Shown here: positions 28,098 to 38,080 of the stretch, piece after piece
Layout: each line of letters starts with the position of its first letter
Position numbering within the stretch: position 1 is the stretch's first letter
Assembly: GCF_001512295.1 (NCBI RefSeq)
Contig: NZ_LNUP01000002.1
Coordinates: 808,263-872,262, forward strand
Reading direction: 5' to 3'
DNA from: Pseudomonas sp. EpS/L25
Lineage (GTDB): Bacteria; Pseudomonadota; Gammaproteobacteria; Pseudomonadales; Pseudomonadaceae
Length of the DNA: 64,000 nucleotides
Notes under the pieces: generated by a model
What the model saw: the letters and a program-made list of their open reading frames with translations, nothing else
What the model was told of the DNA's origin: nothing
The model's database searches: none
Program-made: the position numbers and the translations under genes

Positions 28098-28124
28098 TTG
28101 GGTGGTGGAAAGGCGGGGGGCACT

Positions 28125-28262
28125 GTGGAAAAGGCTGCGCCGTTTTCCATGCTACGGGGGTAGGGTTCGAGTGGGGGAGGGAGTGCGGTTTTCCACGCTA
28201 CGGAGCACGGAGGCGAGAGGTGCGCCGCTCCTGCCCCCTCTCCCTCCAGGAGAGGGTTGGGA
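28125..28262. repeat. REP-like hairpins shared with the 160-bp tandem units
   Basis: GTGGAAAAG...CTTTTCCA-type hairpins (28124-28150 and 28188-28204) with GCTACGG, the outer and first stems of the 160-bp units seen near 55.3-56.2 kb, plus a CCCTCTCCC / GGAGAGGG stem at 28237-28258. No gene here. Confidence 0.7.
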
Positions 28263-28264
28263 AA

Positions 28265-28294
28265 GCAAAGGCCGCTCCCGGGAGCGGCCTTTGC
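28265..28294. terminator. 30-nt perfect palindrome after the mutarotase gene
   Basis: GCAAAGGCCGCTCCC followed by its exact reverse complement. It lies 17 bases past the stop of the minus-strand mutarotase gene and probably ends the ara operon transcript, although no long T-run follows. Confidence 0.75.
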
Positions 28295-28311
28295 CTGAGT
28301 CGGAGAAAGTC

Positions 28312-29460
28312 CTACTTGCCGGCGAACTTGAAGATCGTCGTCTGGGTGTAGGTCTGGCCCGGGTCCAGGCGGGTGCTGGGGAAGTTCGGCTGGTTGGGCG
28401 CGTCCGGATAGTGTTGGGTTTCCAGGGTGAAGGCACCCCAGTGGCCGTAGGTCTTGCCCGCCTTACCCTTGATGTTCCCTTCCAGGAAGTTGCCGGTATA
28501 GAACTGCACGCCCGGTTCGGTGGTATAGAGGGTCAGGGTGCGGCCGGAGCCCGGATCGGTCACCACGGCGGCGGCCTTCTGCAGATCGCCAGCGGTGTTG
28601 AGCACCCAGTTGAAGTCATAGCCACCCTGCTTGGGTTCGGCGTACTTCAGCTGCTGGTTGTCGTCGGCGATGTGCTTGCCGATGGCGGTCGGCTTGCGGA
28701 AGTCCATCGGCGTGCCGGCCACGGGCGGCAATTCGCCGGTGGGGATCAGCTTGGCGGTCACCGGGGTGTATTTGTCGGCATTGAGCATCGCCACCTGCTT
28801 GAGCACGGTGCCACTGCCGGCGCCCGCCAGGTTGAAGTAGCTGTGGTTGGTCAGGTTGAGCACCGTCGGCTTGTCGGTGGTGGCGCGGTACTTGAGGGTC
28901 AGCTGGTTGTGCTCGTCCAGCTGGTAGGTCACCTGGGTGGTCAGGGTGCCGGGAAAGCCCATCTCGCCATCGGGGGAGACATAGCTCAGGGTCACGCCGA
29001 CCCAGCCGTCGCCCTTGGCCGGCTCGGCCTTCCACACCTTGGTGTTGAAGCCCTGGGGCCCGCCGTGCAGGGCGTTGGTCTTGTCGTTCTGGGGGATCTG
29101 GTAGCTCTTGCCGTCGAGGCTGAAGCGGCCCTCGGCGATGCGGTTGCCGAAGCGGCCGATGGTGGCGCCAAAGAACACGGTGGGGTTGTCGAGATAGCCC
29201 TGGACGTCATCGAAGCCCAGGACCACGTCTTCGCTTTTGCCCTTGCGGTCGGGCACCTTGAGCGCCTGCAGCACGCCGCCGTAGGTGATGACGGTGGCCT
29301 GCATGCCGTGGCTGTTGGTCAGGACGAACTTCTCGATGGGGGTGCCATCGGGCAGCTTGCCGAAGCTCGACTGCTGGCTGCTGAGGCCGGCCGCCTGGGC
29401 GGTAAGGGTGCTGATCATGAGTGACAGTCCAAGTCCGGTGAGGGCTAACGTGCGTTTCAT
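28312..29460 (-). CDS. galM: Periplasmic aldose 1-epimerase (mutarotase)
   Basis: 382 residues from the ATG at 29460, which has AAGGTGG 7 bases upstream. A signal peptide (LALTGLGLSLMISTLTAQAA) makes it periplasmic, unlike E. coli GalM. Interconverts alpha and beta anomers; on L-arabinose it would supply the anomer taken up by AraF or used by the 1-dehydrogenase. Family marks: ATIGRFGNRIAEGRF, LHGGPQGFNTKVW, LNLTNHSYFNL (catalytic His) and YDFNWVL; the catalytic Glu is in FTLETQHYPD. Last gene of the araFGH operon, 119 bp after the dehydratase gene. Confidence 0.92.
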   Translation of the reverse strand: MKRTLALTGLGLSLMISTLTAQAAGLSSQQSSFGKLPDGTPIEKFVLTNSHGMQATVITYGGVLQALKVPDRKGKSEDVVLGFDDVQGYLDNPTVFFGATIGRFGNRIAEGRFSLDGKSYQIPQNDKTNALHGGPQGFNTKVWKAEPAKGDGWVGVTLSYVSPDGEMGFPGTLTTQVTYQLDEHNQLTLKYRATTDKPTVLNLTNHSYFNLAGAGSGTVLKQVAMLNADKYTPVTAKLIPTGELPPVAGTPMDFRKPTAIGKHIADDNQQLKYAEPKQGGYDFNWVLNTAGDLQKAAAVVTDPGSGRTLTLYTTEPGVQFYTGNFLEGNIKGKAGKTYGHWGAFTLETQHYPDAPNQPNFPSTRLDPGQTYTQTTIFKFAGK

Positions 29461-29539
29461 CTCGACCACCTTTTCGGTTTGTTGTTGTGCAAGAGTGGGT
29501 CAGGCGACCCGGGAAGGGAGGAGAGGCGGTGAAGCTCCT

Positions 29540-29576
29540 CATCCCACCCCTCTCCCGGTGGGAGAGGGGGTAGAGC
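29540..29576. repeat. CCTCTCCC-type hairpin between two operon genes
   Basis: CCACCCCTCTCCC / GGGAGAGGGGG stem, the third occurrence of this short repeat in the window (others near 24162 and 28237), here inside the dehydratase-mutarotase spacer. Confidence 0.65.
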
Positions 29577-29579
29577 CGG

Positions 29580-31319
29580 TCAATGGGAGTGGCGAGGCAC
29601 CTCGGCGCCGCGGCAACCGACCAGGAAGTCGAAGTCGCAGCCTTCGTCGGCCTGCAGTACATGGTTGACGTAGAGGCGGCGATACCCGCCGGCCAGCAGT
29701 TGGTCGGCCGGCGGTTGCCAGTCGGCCAGGCGCGCGGCCAGTTCTTCGTCGGAGATGTCCAGGTGCAGGCGCCCGGAAGCGCAGTCCAGTTCGATCATGT
29801 CGCCTTCGCGGACCACCGCCAGCGGGCCGCCGGCCGAGGCCTCGGGTGCCACGTGCAGCACCACGGTACCGTAGGCGGTGCCGCTCATGCGGGCGTCGGA
29901 GATGCGCACCATGTCGGTGATGCCCTTGGCCAGCAGCTTGGCCGGCAGGCCCATGTTGCCCACCTCGGCCATGCCCGGATACCCCTTGGGGCCGCAGTTC
30001 TTCAGCACCATCACGCAGGTCTCGTCGATGTCCAGGTCCGGATCGACGATGCGCGCCTTGTAGTCTTCCAGGTTCTCGAACACCACGGCGCGACCGCGGT
30101 GCTGCATGAGCGCCGGGGTCGCGGCCGAGGGCTTGAGCACCGCGCCCTTGGGCGCCAGGTTGCCACGCAGTACGCAGATACCACCATCGGCGCGCAGCGG
30201 GTTGTCCAGGGCGCGGATGACCTCGTCGTCGCCGTAGATGGGGGCCTCGGCGCAGTTGGCCCAGAGGCTCTTGCCGTTGGCGGTCAGGGCCTCGGGATGG
30301 GGCAGCAGCTTGGCCTCGCCCAGGCGGCGGATCACCGCCGGCAGGCCGCCGGCATAGTAGAACTCTTCCATCAGGAAGCGGCCGGAGGGCTGCAGGTCCA
30401 CGATTGTAGGGGTACCGCGGCCGACCCGGGTCCAGTCGTCCAGCTCCAGGTCCACGCCGATGCGGCCGGCGATGGCCTTGAGGTGGATCACCGCGTTGGT
30501 GGAACCGCCGATGGCGGCGTTGACGCGAATGGCGTTCTCGAAGGCTTCCTTGGTGAGGATCTTCGACAGTCGCAGGTCTTCTTCCACCATCTCGACGATG
30601 CGCATGCCGGACAGGTGCGCCAGCACGTAGCGGCGCGAATCCACCGCCGGAATGGCGGCGTTGTGCGGCAGCGAGGTGCCCAGGGCTTCGGCCATGCAGG
30701 CCATGGTGGAGGCGGTGCCCATGGTGTTGCAGGTACCGGCCGAACGCGACATCCCGGCTTCGGCGGAGAGGAATTCGTTGAGGTCGATGGCGCCTGCCTT
30801 GTAGGCCTCGTGCATCTGCCAGACGATGGTGCCGGCGCCGATGTCGCGCCCGTGGTGCTTGCCATTGAGCATGGGGCCGCCGGTGACGACGATGGCCGGC
30901 ACGTCGCAGCTGGCGGCGCCCATCAGCAGCGCCGGCGTGGTCTTGTCGCAGCCGGTGAGCAGCACCACGGCGTCCACCGGGTTGCCGCGGATGGCTTCTT
31001 CCACGTCCATGCTGGCCAGGTTGCGGGTCAGCATGGCGGTGGGCCTGAGGTTGGATTCGCCGTTGGAGAACACCGGGAATTCCACCGGGAAGCCGCCGGC
31101 TTCGTAGATGCCGCGCTTGACGTGCTCGGCGATCTTGCGGAAGTGGGCGTTGCAGGGGGTCAGCTCGGACCAGGTGTTGCAGATGCCGATGACGGGCTTG
31201 CCCTGGAATTCGTGGTCCGGGATGCCCTGGTTCTTCATCCAGCTGCGGTACATGAAGCCGTTCTTGTCGTTGCTGCCGAACCACTGGGCGGAGCGGAGCG
31301 GGCGTTTGGGCGTGGTCAT
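29580..31319 (-). CDS. L-arabonate dehydratase (IlvD/Edd family)
   Basis: 579 residues. Dehydrates L-arabonate to 2-keto-3-deoxy-L-arabonate using an iron-sulfur cluster. The three cluster cysteines are Cys56 (SELTPCNAHF), Cys124 (LLTGCDKTTPA) and Cys197 (SRSAGTCNTMGTAS), the spacing of characterised pentonate dehydratases; the short N-terminal part and IGICNTWSELTPCN separate it from IlvD and Edd. The start at 31319 has a GAGGA site. Neighbouring araFGH support L-arabonate rather than D-xylonate as substrate, but both are possible. Confidence 0.92.
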   Translation of the reverse strand: MTTPKRPLRSAQWFGSNDKNGFMYRSWMKNQGIPDHEFQGKPVIGICNTWSELTPCNAHFRKIAEHVKRGIYEAGGFPVEFPVFSNGESNLRPTAMLTRNLASMDVEEAIRGNPVDAVVLLTGCDKTTPALLMGAASCDVPAIVVTGGPMLNGKHHGRDIGAGTIVWQMHEAYKAGAIDLNEFLSAEAGMSRSAGTCNTMGTASTMACMAEALGTSLPHNAAIPAVDSRRYVLAHLSGMRIVEMVEEDLRLSKILTKEAFENAIRVNAAIGGSTNAVIHLKAIAGRIGVDLELDDWTRVGRGTPTIVDLQPSGRFLMEEFYYAGGLPAVIRRLGEAKLLPHPEALTANGKSLWANCAEAPIYGDDEVIRALDNPLRADGGICVLRGNLAPKGAVLKPSAATPALMQHRGRAVVFENLEDYKARIVDPDLDIDETCVMVLKNCGPKGYPGMAEVGNMGLPAKLLAKGITDMVRISDARMSGTAYGTVVLHVAPEASAGGPLAVVREGDMIELDCASGRLHLDISDEELAARLADWQPPADQLLAGGYRRLYVNHVLQADEGCDFDFLVGCRGAEVPRHSH

Positions 31320-31399
31320 TGTTTGGTCCTCGGGCATTTCACGGGCAAAGCGGTCCCCGGCACGGCGCCAAGGGCGCCGCGGGGGAACAGAGTCTGGGT

Positions 31400-32368
31400 T
31401 CAGCGCTGCTTGAAGCGGTCGATCACCACGGCCAGCAGCAGGATGGTTCCGCGGATGACGTACTGGTAGAAGGTGTCGATGTTCTTCAGGTTCATGGCGT
31501 TCTCGATGATCGCCAGGATCAGCACGCCGGCTATCACGTGGCGGATCATGCCGATGCCGCCGGCCAGGGATACCCCGCCCAGTACGCAGGCGGAGATCAC
31601 CGTGAGTTCGAAGCCCTGGCCGATCATCGGCTGGCCGGAGGTCATGCGCGAGGCCAGCACCACGCCGGCCAGGGCGCCGATCACCCCGTGCATGGCGAAG
31701 ATGATGATCTTGGTGCGATCGACGTGGACGCCGGCCAGCAGCGCGGCTTCCTCGTTGCCACCGATGGCCATGGTGTTGCGGCCGAAGGTGGTGTAGTTGA
31801 GCAGCCAGCCAAAGAACAGGATGCACAGCAGGGTGATGACGATGGGCACCGGCAGGCCGAACAGCTGGCCGTTGCCGAACACGAAGAACTGCTCCTGGGA
31901 GACGCCCACGGCCTTGCCGTCGGAGAAGATATAGCCCAGGCCGCGCACGATCTGCATGGTCGCCAGCGTGGTGATCAGGGCATTGATCTTGAGCTTGGCG
32001 ATCACCAGGCCGTTGATCAGGCCCACCACCAGCCCCATGGCCAGGGCGGCGGCAACGCCGAGGAAGACGCTGTCGAAGTCGCGCATCACCACCGCGGCGA
32101 CCACGCCGGCGCAGGCGATGACCGACCCCACCGAGAGGTCGAAGTGGCCGGAAGCCAGGCAGAACAGCATGGTACAGGCGGCGATGCCGACGGTGGAGAT
32201 CGCCAGGCCCAGGCCGCGCATGTTCAGCGGCGAGAGGAAGTTCTGCACGAACAGCGCGCAGAGGGTGAAGATGACGACGGCGGCCAGCATCATGGCCCAG
32301 TCGTCGAGGAAGCGACGCATGTCGAAGCCGCGGCGCGGCGGGGTCAGGCTGTGGGGTTGGGCGGACAT
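31400..32368 (-). CDS. araH: L-arabinose ABC transporter permease AraH
   Basis: 322 residues from the ATG at 32368 (AGGTCC site). Inner-membrane permease with eight to ten helices. It shares long blocks with E. coli AraH as I remember it: MLFCLASGHFDLSVGSVIAC, LKINALITTLATMQIVRGL, FGRNTMAIGGNEEAALLAGV and SRMTSGQPMIGQGFELTVIS. Third gene of araFGH, 37 bp after araG. Confidence 0.95.
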   Translation of the reverse strand: MSAQPHSLTPPRRGFDMRRFLDDWAMMLAAVVIFTLCALFVQNFLSPLNMRGLGLAISTVGIAACTMLFCLASGHFDLSVGSVIACAGVVAAVVMRDFDSVFLGVAAALAMGLVVGLINGLVIAKLKINALITTLATMQIVRGLGYIFSDGKAVGVSQEQFFVFGNGQLFGLPVPIVITLLCILFFGWLLNYTTFGRNTMAIGGNEEAALLAGVHVDRTKIIIFAMHGVIGALAGVVLASRMTSGQPMIGQGFELTVISACVLGGVSLAGGIGMIRHVIAGVLILAIIENAMNLKNIDTFYQYVIRGTILLLAVVIDRFKQR

Positions 32369-32405
32369 GGGCTGGACCTCTGTTCTTGTCTTGTTGTCAG
32401 GCCGT

Positions 32406-33932
<1,527 letters not shown>

Positions 33933-33995
33933 GAGGAGGCCACTCCTGTCAGAAAGAAGGGGGTAGCGGCGCCAGCACGGGCGCCGCCGGGGTCA

Positions 33996-35000
33996 TCACT
34001 TCCAGAGGCCGATCTTTTCCAGCTCTTGCTGGAAATTGGCGCGGGTGATTAGGGTGACCTTGTCCATCGCGGTGTACTTGGGCGGTTCCTTACCGGTAGT
34101 CACCCACTCGTACATCATGCTGGCGGTCTGGTAGCCCTCTTCGTGGGGGCTGGGCAGCATGGAGCCGAAGAAGCCGCTGTTGGGTTTCTTCAGTTCGCCG
34201 ATGGCATCGGTGCCGTTGATGCCGATGCCGATCACCTGCTCGGCCTTGAAGCCGGCGCTTTCGGTGGCGCGGACGCCGCCCAGCACGGTGTTGTCGTTCA
34301 TGCCGCCGATGATCAGGTGCTTGGCGCCCGACGGCAGCTTGACCAGGGCGGAGGTCGTGGAGTCCATGCTGCCGGGCACGTCCAGGGTCTTCTGCGGCGC
34401 GAAGATGATGTGGTCGGCGGGCAGGCCGGCCTTCTTCAGGGCTTCCACCGAACCGTCGGTGCGCTTCTTGCCGGTATCCAGCTCGTTGTAGGTGTTGATC
34501 ACCGCATAGGTGTCATCCCACTTCCAGCCACGCTTCTCGGCTTCGGCGGCCATGGCGGCGCCCTGTTGCTGGCCGACCTCGAAGGCGGCCATGCCCAGGT
34601 AGGGCACGTCTTCCATGAACTTGCCCTTGGCGTCGACGAAGCGGTCGTCCACGGCCATGACCTTGAGGTCGTTGAGCTTGGCCTTGGCCACGATGGCCGG
34701 GCCGAGGGAGACGTCGGGCGGGCAGATCACGAAGCCCTTGGCGCCGTTGGCGGCCAGGCTGTCGATGGCGGCGAGGGTCTTCTCGCCATCCGGCACGGCG
34801 ATCTTGAGTAAGGTGAAACCCTTGTCCTTGGCGGCTTTCTCGGCGAAGGCCCACTCGGTCTGGAACCAGGGCTCCTCGGGTTGCTTGACCAGGAAACCGA
34901 TCTTGACCGGATCGGCGGCGAAGGCGGAAAGAGACAGGCTGACGGCACCGGCGGCGAGGGCGGCACGCAACAGGGAACGAACTCCCGGGACGCGGAACAT
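33996..35000 (-). CDS. araF: L-arabinose periplasmic binding protein AraF
   Basis: 334 residues; signal peptide ends near LSAFA (residue 28). Mature protein begins with KIGFLVKQPEEPWFQTEW, nearly identical to E. coli AraF, and continues with KIAVPDGEKTLAAIDSLAAN, GAKGFVICPPD and the hinge/ligand block GGMNDNTVLGGVRATESAGF. High-affinity L-arabinose capture for AraGH. First gene of the operon; an AAGGAG site precedes the start, and a terminator upstream on the same strand separates it from the lactonase gene. Confidence 0.96.
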   Translation of the reverse strand: MFRVPGVRSLLRAALAAGAVSLSLSAFAADPVKIGFLVKQPEEPWFQTEWAFAEKAAKDKGFTLLKIAVPDGEKTLAAIDSLAANGAKGFVICPPDVSLGPAIVAKAKLNDLKVMAVDDRFVDAKGKFMEDVPYLGMAAFEVGQQQGAAMAAEAEKRGWKWDDTYAVINTYNELDTGKKRTDGSVEALKKAGLPADHIIFAPQKTLDVPGSMDSTTSALVKLPSGAKHLIIGGMNDNTVLGGVRATESAGFKAEQVIGIGINGTDAIGELKKPNSGFFGSMLPSPHEEGYQTASMMYEWVTTGKEPPKYTAMDKVTLITRANFQQELEKIGLWK

Positions 35001-35125
35001 AGCTGGAACTCCTTGTTTTTATTGGTGTGGCCAGGCAATGCGAGGCGGCGGGCCGTCGTGGTGGAGGTCAGACGATACCGCTCTGTATTGATATTATGAT
35101 TGGATGGGTGCGGGCGCAAGAAAAA

Positions 35126-35146
35126 GGTGACGAGATTTTCGTCACC
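35126..35146 (-). terminator. Intrinsic terminator between lactonase and araF
   Basis: On the minus strand GGTGACGA / TCGTCACC (8 bp, 5-nt loop) is followed by TTTTTC. It should end transcripts coming from the lactonase gene, so araF must have its own promoter in the about 125 bp that follow. Confidence 0.85.
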
Positions 35147-35180
35147 TCTGTCACCAAGCTGTTACATAGGTTCTTGCGTG

Positions 35181-35204
35181 AAAAGGCGCCGCAGAGAGGC
35201 GCCC
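35181..35204 (-). terminator. Terminator directly after the lactonase gene
   Basis: Minus strand GGGCGCC tctctgc GGCGCC TTTTC hairpin, 16 bases beyond the stop codon. Confidence 0.75.
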
Positions 35205-35220
35205 TGGTCGGTAGGATGAA

Positions 35221-36090
35221 TCAGCCGGCGAAGCGGTGGCAGGGCATGCCGGCGACAGGGGCAGCCGCACTCAGGATGGCGCCGTCGAGGGCGCCGTTGG
35301 CCGCCGCGCTGGTGACGAACAGGGTGCGCAGGTCCGGGCCACCGAAGACGCAACTGGTGGGGCGTTGCACCGGCAGTTCGACGATCTCCAGCAGCTCGCC
35401 TTCGGGTGAGAAGCGCAGCAGGCAGTTGCCATCCCAGCGCGCGTTCCATACGCAGCCTTCGCTGTCGATGGCCGAGCCGTCCGGCGAGCCGCGCTCGTGG
35501 GGACCGGCCCAGACGGTGGGCGTACCCAGGTTGCCGGCGGCATCCAGCGGATAGCGATAGAGGGTGTCCTTCAGGGTGTCGGCGCTGATGACGTGGTGGT
35601 CCGTCGCGCTCCACACCAGGGTGTTGGCGATGCCGAGATCGCTGGCGTGGCGACTGACACTGCCGTCGGGATCGATGCGGAACAGCCCGCCCGAATGCCG
35701 GTCGATGGCCACGTCGCCGCCCTGGGCATCCAGGTTGTTCTGCATGGTGCCCAGCCAGAGCCGGCCCTGGGCATCGCAACGGGCTTCGTTACCACGATTG
35801 CCCGGGTCTGGATCGGCGACGCAGAAGAGCTCCAGGGCGGGGCGGTCCGGTGGCGAATCCAGGTCAAGACGGAAGACGCCGTCTGGCAGGGTCACCAGGG
35901 CGTCGCCGCGCACCGTGGGCACGAAGGCGGAGCAGGGGCGATCCAGTTGCCATTCCTGATACTGCTCGCCGTGCAGGCGGCAGGCCTTGAAGCCGGCGAT
36001 GTCTACCCAGTAGAGCGCCTGGGTCTGCTGATCCCAGAAGGGGCCTTCCGCCAGTTTGAAGCGCTGGGGAAGCAGCGGCTGCCAGTCCAT
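35221..36090 (-). CDS. SMP-30/gluconolactonase family protein, probable L-arabinolactonase
   Basis: 289-residue six-bladed beta-propeller lactonase. Metal ligands are visible: Glu in LAEGPFWD (residue 15), Asn in GNEARCDAQGRLW, Asn in LGIANTLVWS and Asp in GSPDGSAIDSEG; WDGNCLLRF follows. No signal peptide, so cytosolic. In this locus it should hydrolyse L-arabino-gamma-lactone to L-arabonate. It is separated from araF by two terminators and from the GntR genes by a MITE-like element. Confidence 0.9.
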   Translation of the reverse strand: MDWQPLLPQRFKLAEGPFWDQQTQALYWVDIAGFKACRLHGEQYQEWQLDRPCSAFVPTVRGDALVTLPDGVFRLDLDSPPDRPALELFCVADPDPGNRGNEARCDAQGRLWLGTMQNNLDAQGGDVAIDRHSGGLFRIDPDGSVSRHASDLGIANTLVWSATDHHVISADTLKDTLYRYPLDAAGNLGTPTVWAGPHERGSPDGSAIDSEGCVWNARWDGNCLLRFSPEGELLEIVELPVQRPTSCVFGGPDLRTLFVTSAAANGALDGAILSAAAPVAGMPCHRFAG

Positions 36091-36130
36091 CGTTCACCTC
36101 TCTTGTTGTGGCGTGACGGGAAATCCAGGC

Positions 36131-36312
36131 CTAGTGTGGTGTTTCAGCAGTTGACTGCACAATCTTGGCGGTGCTTTTTCGGCCCGGACTGCGTTGCCAT
36201 TCCTCGCCATAGCCCTGCTATGACTCGTCGCGGCGCCTAGCCCAGTCGGAGCGCCGAACCGACAAAAAATCACTCGCCAATTCTTGCGCGAACGTCTGGA
36301 ACACCACACTAG
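36131..36312. mobile_element. MITE-like element, copy 1 (CTAG ends)
   Basis: 182 bp with terminal inverted repeats CTAGTGTGGTGTTTCAG and (C)TGGAACACCACACTAG. The inner part matches, in inverted orientation, a second copy at 50959-51156, including GCGCAAGAATTGGCGAGTGA. No coding capacity, so it would need a transposase in trans. Confidence 0.85.
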
Positions 36313-36349
36313 GAACCTGGACGAGCGAGGAGGTTGCGCAGGCGGGGCG

Positions 36350-37036
36350 TCAATCGGTGTAGCGCGCCAGGGTCACGGCGGCGCTGTCGATCAGCATCAT
36401 GCAGGCCCAGACGGCGCGGGCGGAATCGCGGGAGGCGATGCCATTGGCCAGGTCCTTGTGCAGCGGGAGGGTGCGCCGCAATTCGGCAGGATCGGCGGAA
36501 GACAGGGTGAAGGAAGCGGCCAGCAGAGCGCCGAGCGCGGGCACCATCTGCTCGATGAACTGGTTGTGACTGGCGGCCAGGACGCATTCGTGGAAATGCT
36601 GGTCGGCGGCGTTGTAGTCGCCGCCGTCCAAAGAGGCTTCCAGGTACTCATAGGCGGTGAGGATCGCCTGGACCTGGTCGGGCGTGGCTCTCTCGCAGGC
36701 CCAGCGCACGGCGGCCGGTTCGATGGCGTGGCGCAGGTCCAGCAGGTCCTTGACGAAATGGGCGGGCAGGCCGCCGGTGGCCAGCCAGCCCACCACCTGG
36801 GTATCGAACAGATTCCAGCGGCTCAGCGGCAGCACGCGGGTGCCGACCTTGGGACCCACTTCCAGCATGCCCTTGGCCGCCAGGGTCTTGATGGCTTCGC
36901 GCAGGATGGTACGGCTCACGCCGAGTTCCTGGCAGAGGTCCGCCTCTACCTTGAGCGCGCTACCCGGAGGAAACTGCCCGGCGGCGAGACGCTGGCCGAG
37001 CTGTTCGACGGTAGAGGCGTGGTAGCTGCTGGACAT
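36350..37036 (-). CDS. FadR-type GntR regulator 1 (arabinose locus)
   Basis: 228 residues. N-terminal winged helix (VEADLCQELGVSRTILREAI then LAAKGMLEVGPKVGTRVLPL) and a C-terminal FCD ligand domain (about 85-215) with the metal-binding Asp/His pattern (DLLDLRHAIEP, ADQHFHECVLAASHN). Works as a sugar-acid-responsive repressor in most relatives. Tandem with a second FadR-type gene on the same strand, 26 bp apart; the two are clearly paralogous but far from identical. A GTATGAT motif lies just upstream. Confidence 0.88.
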   Translation of the reverse strand: MSSSYHASTVEQLGQRLAAGQFPPGSALKVEADLCQELGVSRTILREAIKTLAAKGMLEVGPKVGTRVLPLSRWNLFDTQVVGWLATGGLPAHFVKDLLDLRHAIEPAAVRWACERATPDQVQAILTAYEYLEASLDGGDYNAADQHFHECVLAASHNQFIEQMVPALGALLAASFTLSSADPAELRRTLPLHKDLANGIASRDSARAVWACMMLIDSAAVTLARYTD

Positions 37037-37062
37037 GAGGTCGTACCGCTAGAGGATTCTTC

Positions 37063-37815
37063 TCAATGATCATACGAAATCTCGTCCTTGGACAAGGGCT
37101 CCGACCGCATGACCTCGGTGACCAGGTTGTCCACCCCAGCCAGCTGGGCGATGGCGGCATGGCGTGCGCAGAGCGGATCGCGGTGCTGGATGGCCGTGAG
37201 GATCGCCTTGTGCCGCGGAACCAGCAGACTCAGGGCGTCCTCGTCGAACATCGTCGCTGAGTTTTCGATGTAGTCGCGCACCGGCAGCAGCAGGACACAA
37301 TAAAGGTGGATCAGCAGCTCGTTGTGCGTCGCATTGGCGATGGCCATGTGGAAGTCCATGTCCGGTTCGGCCATGCCGACCAGGTCTTCCGCGAGCTCCA
37401 TCCGGGCATAGGCCTCTTCGATGGTCGCGATGTCTTCCGGACGGGCGTTGGCGGCGGCCATGGCCGCGACCTCCGGCTCGACGATGTTGCGCACCTTGAT
37501 CAGGGTTTCGTAGAAACTGTGCCGCGAATCGCTCTGCAGCAGCCAGTGCAGGACGTCCGGGTCGAGCAGGTGCCACTCGTGGCGAGGCTTCACCACGGTG
37601 CCGACCTTGGGCTTGGATCTCACCAAGCCCTTGGCGACCAGCACTCGGGTGGCCTCCCGCAAGACGGGGCGGCTGACGTCGTAATCGGCGCACAGTTGAG
37701 CCTCGGGGGGCAGACGCTGCTCGGGCTGGAAGCGGCCCGAGACGATCTGGGTTCCCAGCTCATTGACGATGCGGGCGTGTCGGCTTTTACGCGGCAACGG
37801 GGTCTGGTAATTCAT
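37063..37815 (-). CDS. FadR-type GntR regulator 2 (arabinose locus)
   Basis: 250 residues. Winged helix EAQLCADYDVSRPVLREATR then LVAKGLVRSKPKVGTVVKPR, followed by an FCD domain (KVRNIVEPEVAAMAA; DMDFHMAIANATHNE with metal-binding Asp and His). Divergent from an MFS transporter gene across a 265-bp AT-rich gap, and upstream of regulator 1 on the same strand. Effector probably arabonate or a keto-deoxy acid (inference). Confidence 0.88.
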   Translation of the reverse strand: MNYQTPLPRKSRHARIVNELGTQIVSGRFQPEQRLPPEAQLCADYDVSRPVLREATRVLVAKGLVRSKPKVGTVVKPRHEWHLLDPDVLHWLLQSDSRHSFYETLIKVRNIVEPEVAAMAAANARPEDIATIEEAYARMELAEDLVGMAEPDMDFHMAIANATHNELLIHLYCVLLLPVRDYIENSATMFDEDALSLLVPRHKAILTAIQHRDPLCARHAAIAQLAGVDNLVTEVMRSEPLSKDEISYDH

Positions 37816-38080
37816 CGAAAGGCATCCGAATCATCGTGCCATCACTATAACACCATCAGCGCGATAACCGTTGGCGTGGAGGGCTGGACGGCTCTGGAAT
37901 GGGGATTAGCGGATGTAAAGACGTATGATTTCCTAATTCGTAACTCTTTTTTTGTCGTATCAAAGCTGAAAAATTTGGCGGAAATTGGCGATAAAAGGCA
38001 ATTCCATACCTTAATGATATTACGTTAGTCTTTTCCCTTATCGCTCTTGTCCGCATAAAAACAACAAGTCGGAGACCGCC
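37816..38080. promoter_or_regulatory. AT-rich divergent promoter region with GTATGAT and TAATGATATTA
   Basis: Markedly richer in A+T than the rest of the window. It holds GTATGAT (37923-37929), a motif also found before the semialdehyde dehydrogenase (26321-26327) and inverted before GntR regulator 1 (37069-37075), and TAAT-GAT-ATTA near 38013. These are candidate GntR sites, not proven. Confidence 0.45.

Noticed and set aside
29583-31469. Long plus-strand frame opposite the dehydratase gene (628 codons)
   Set aside because: High-GC shadow of the minus-strand IlvD/Edd gene; composition is low-complexity and no domain is visible.
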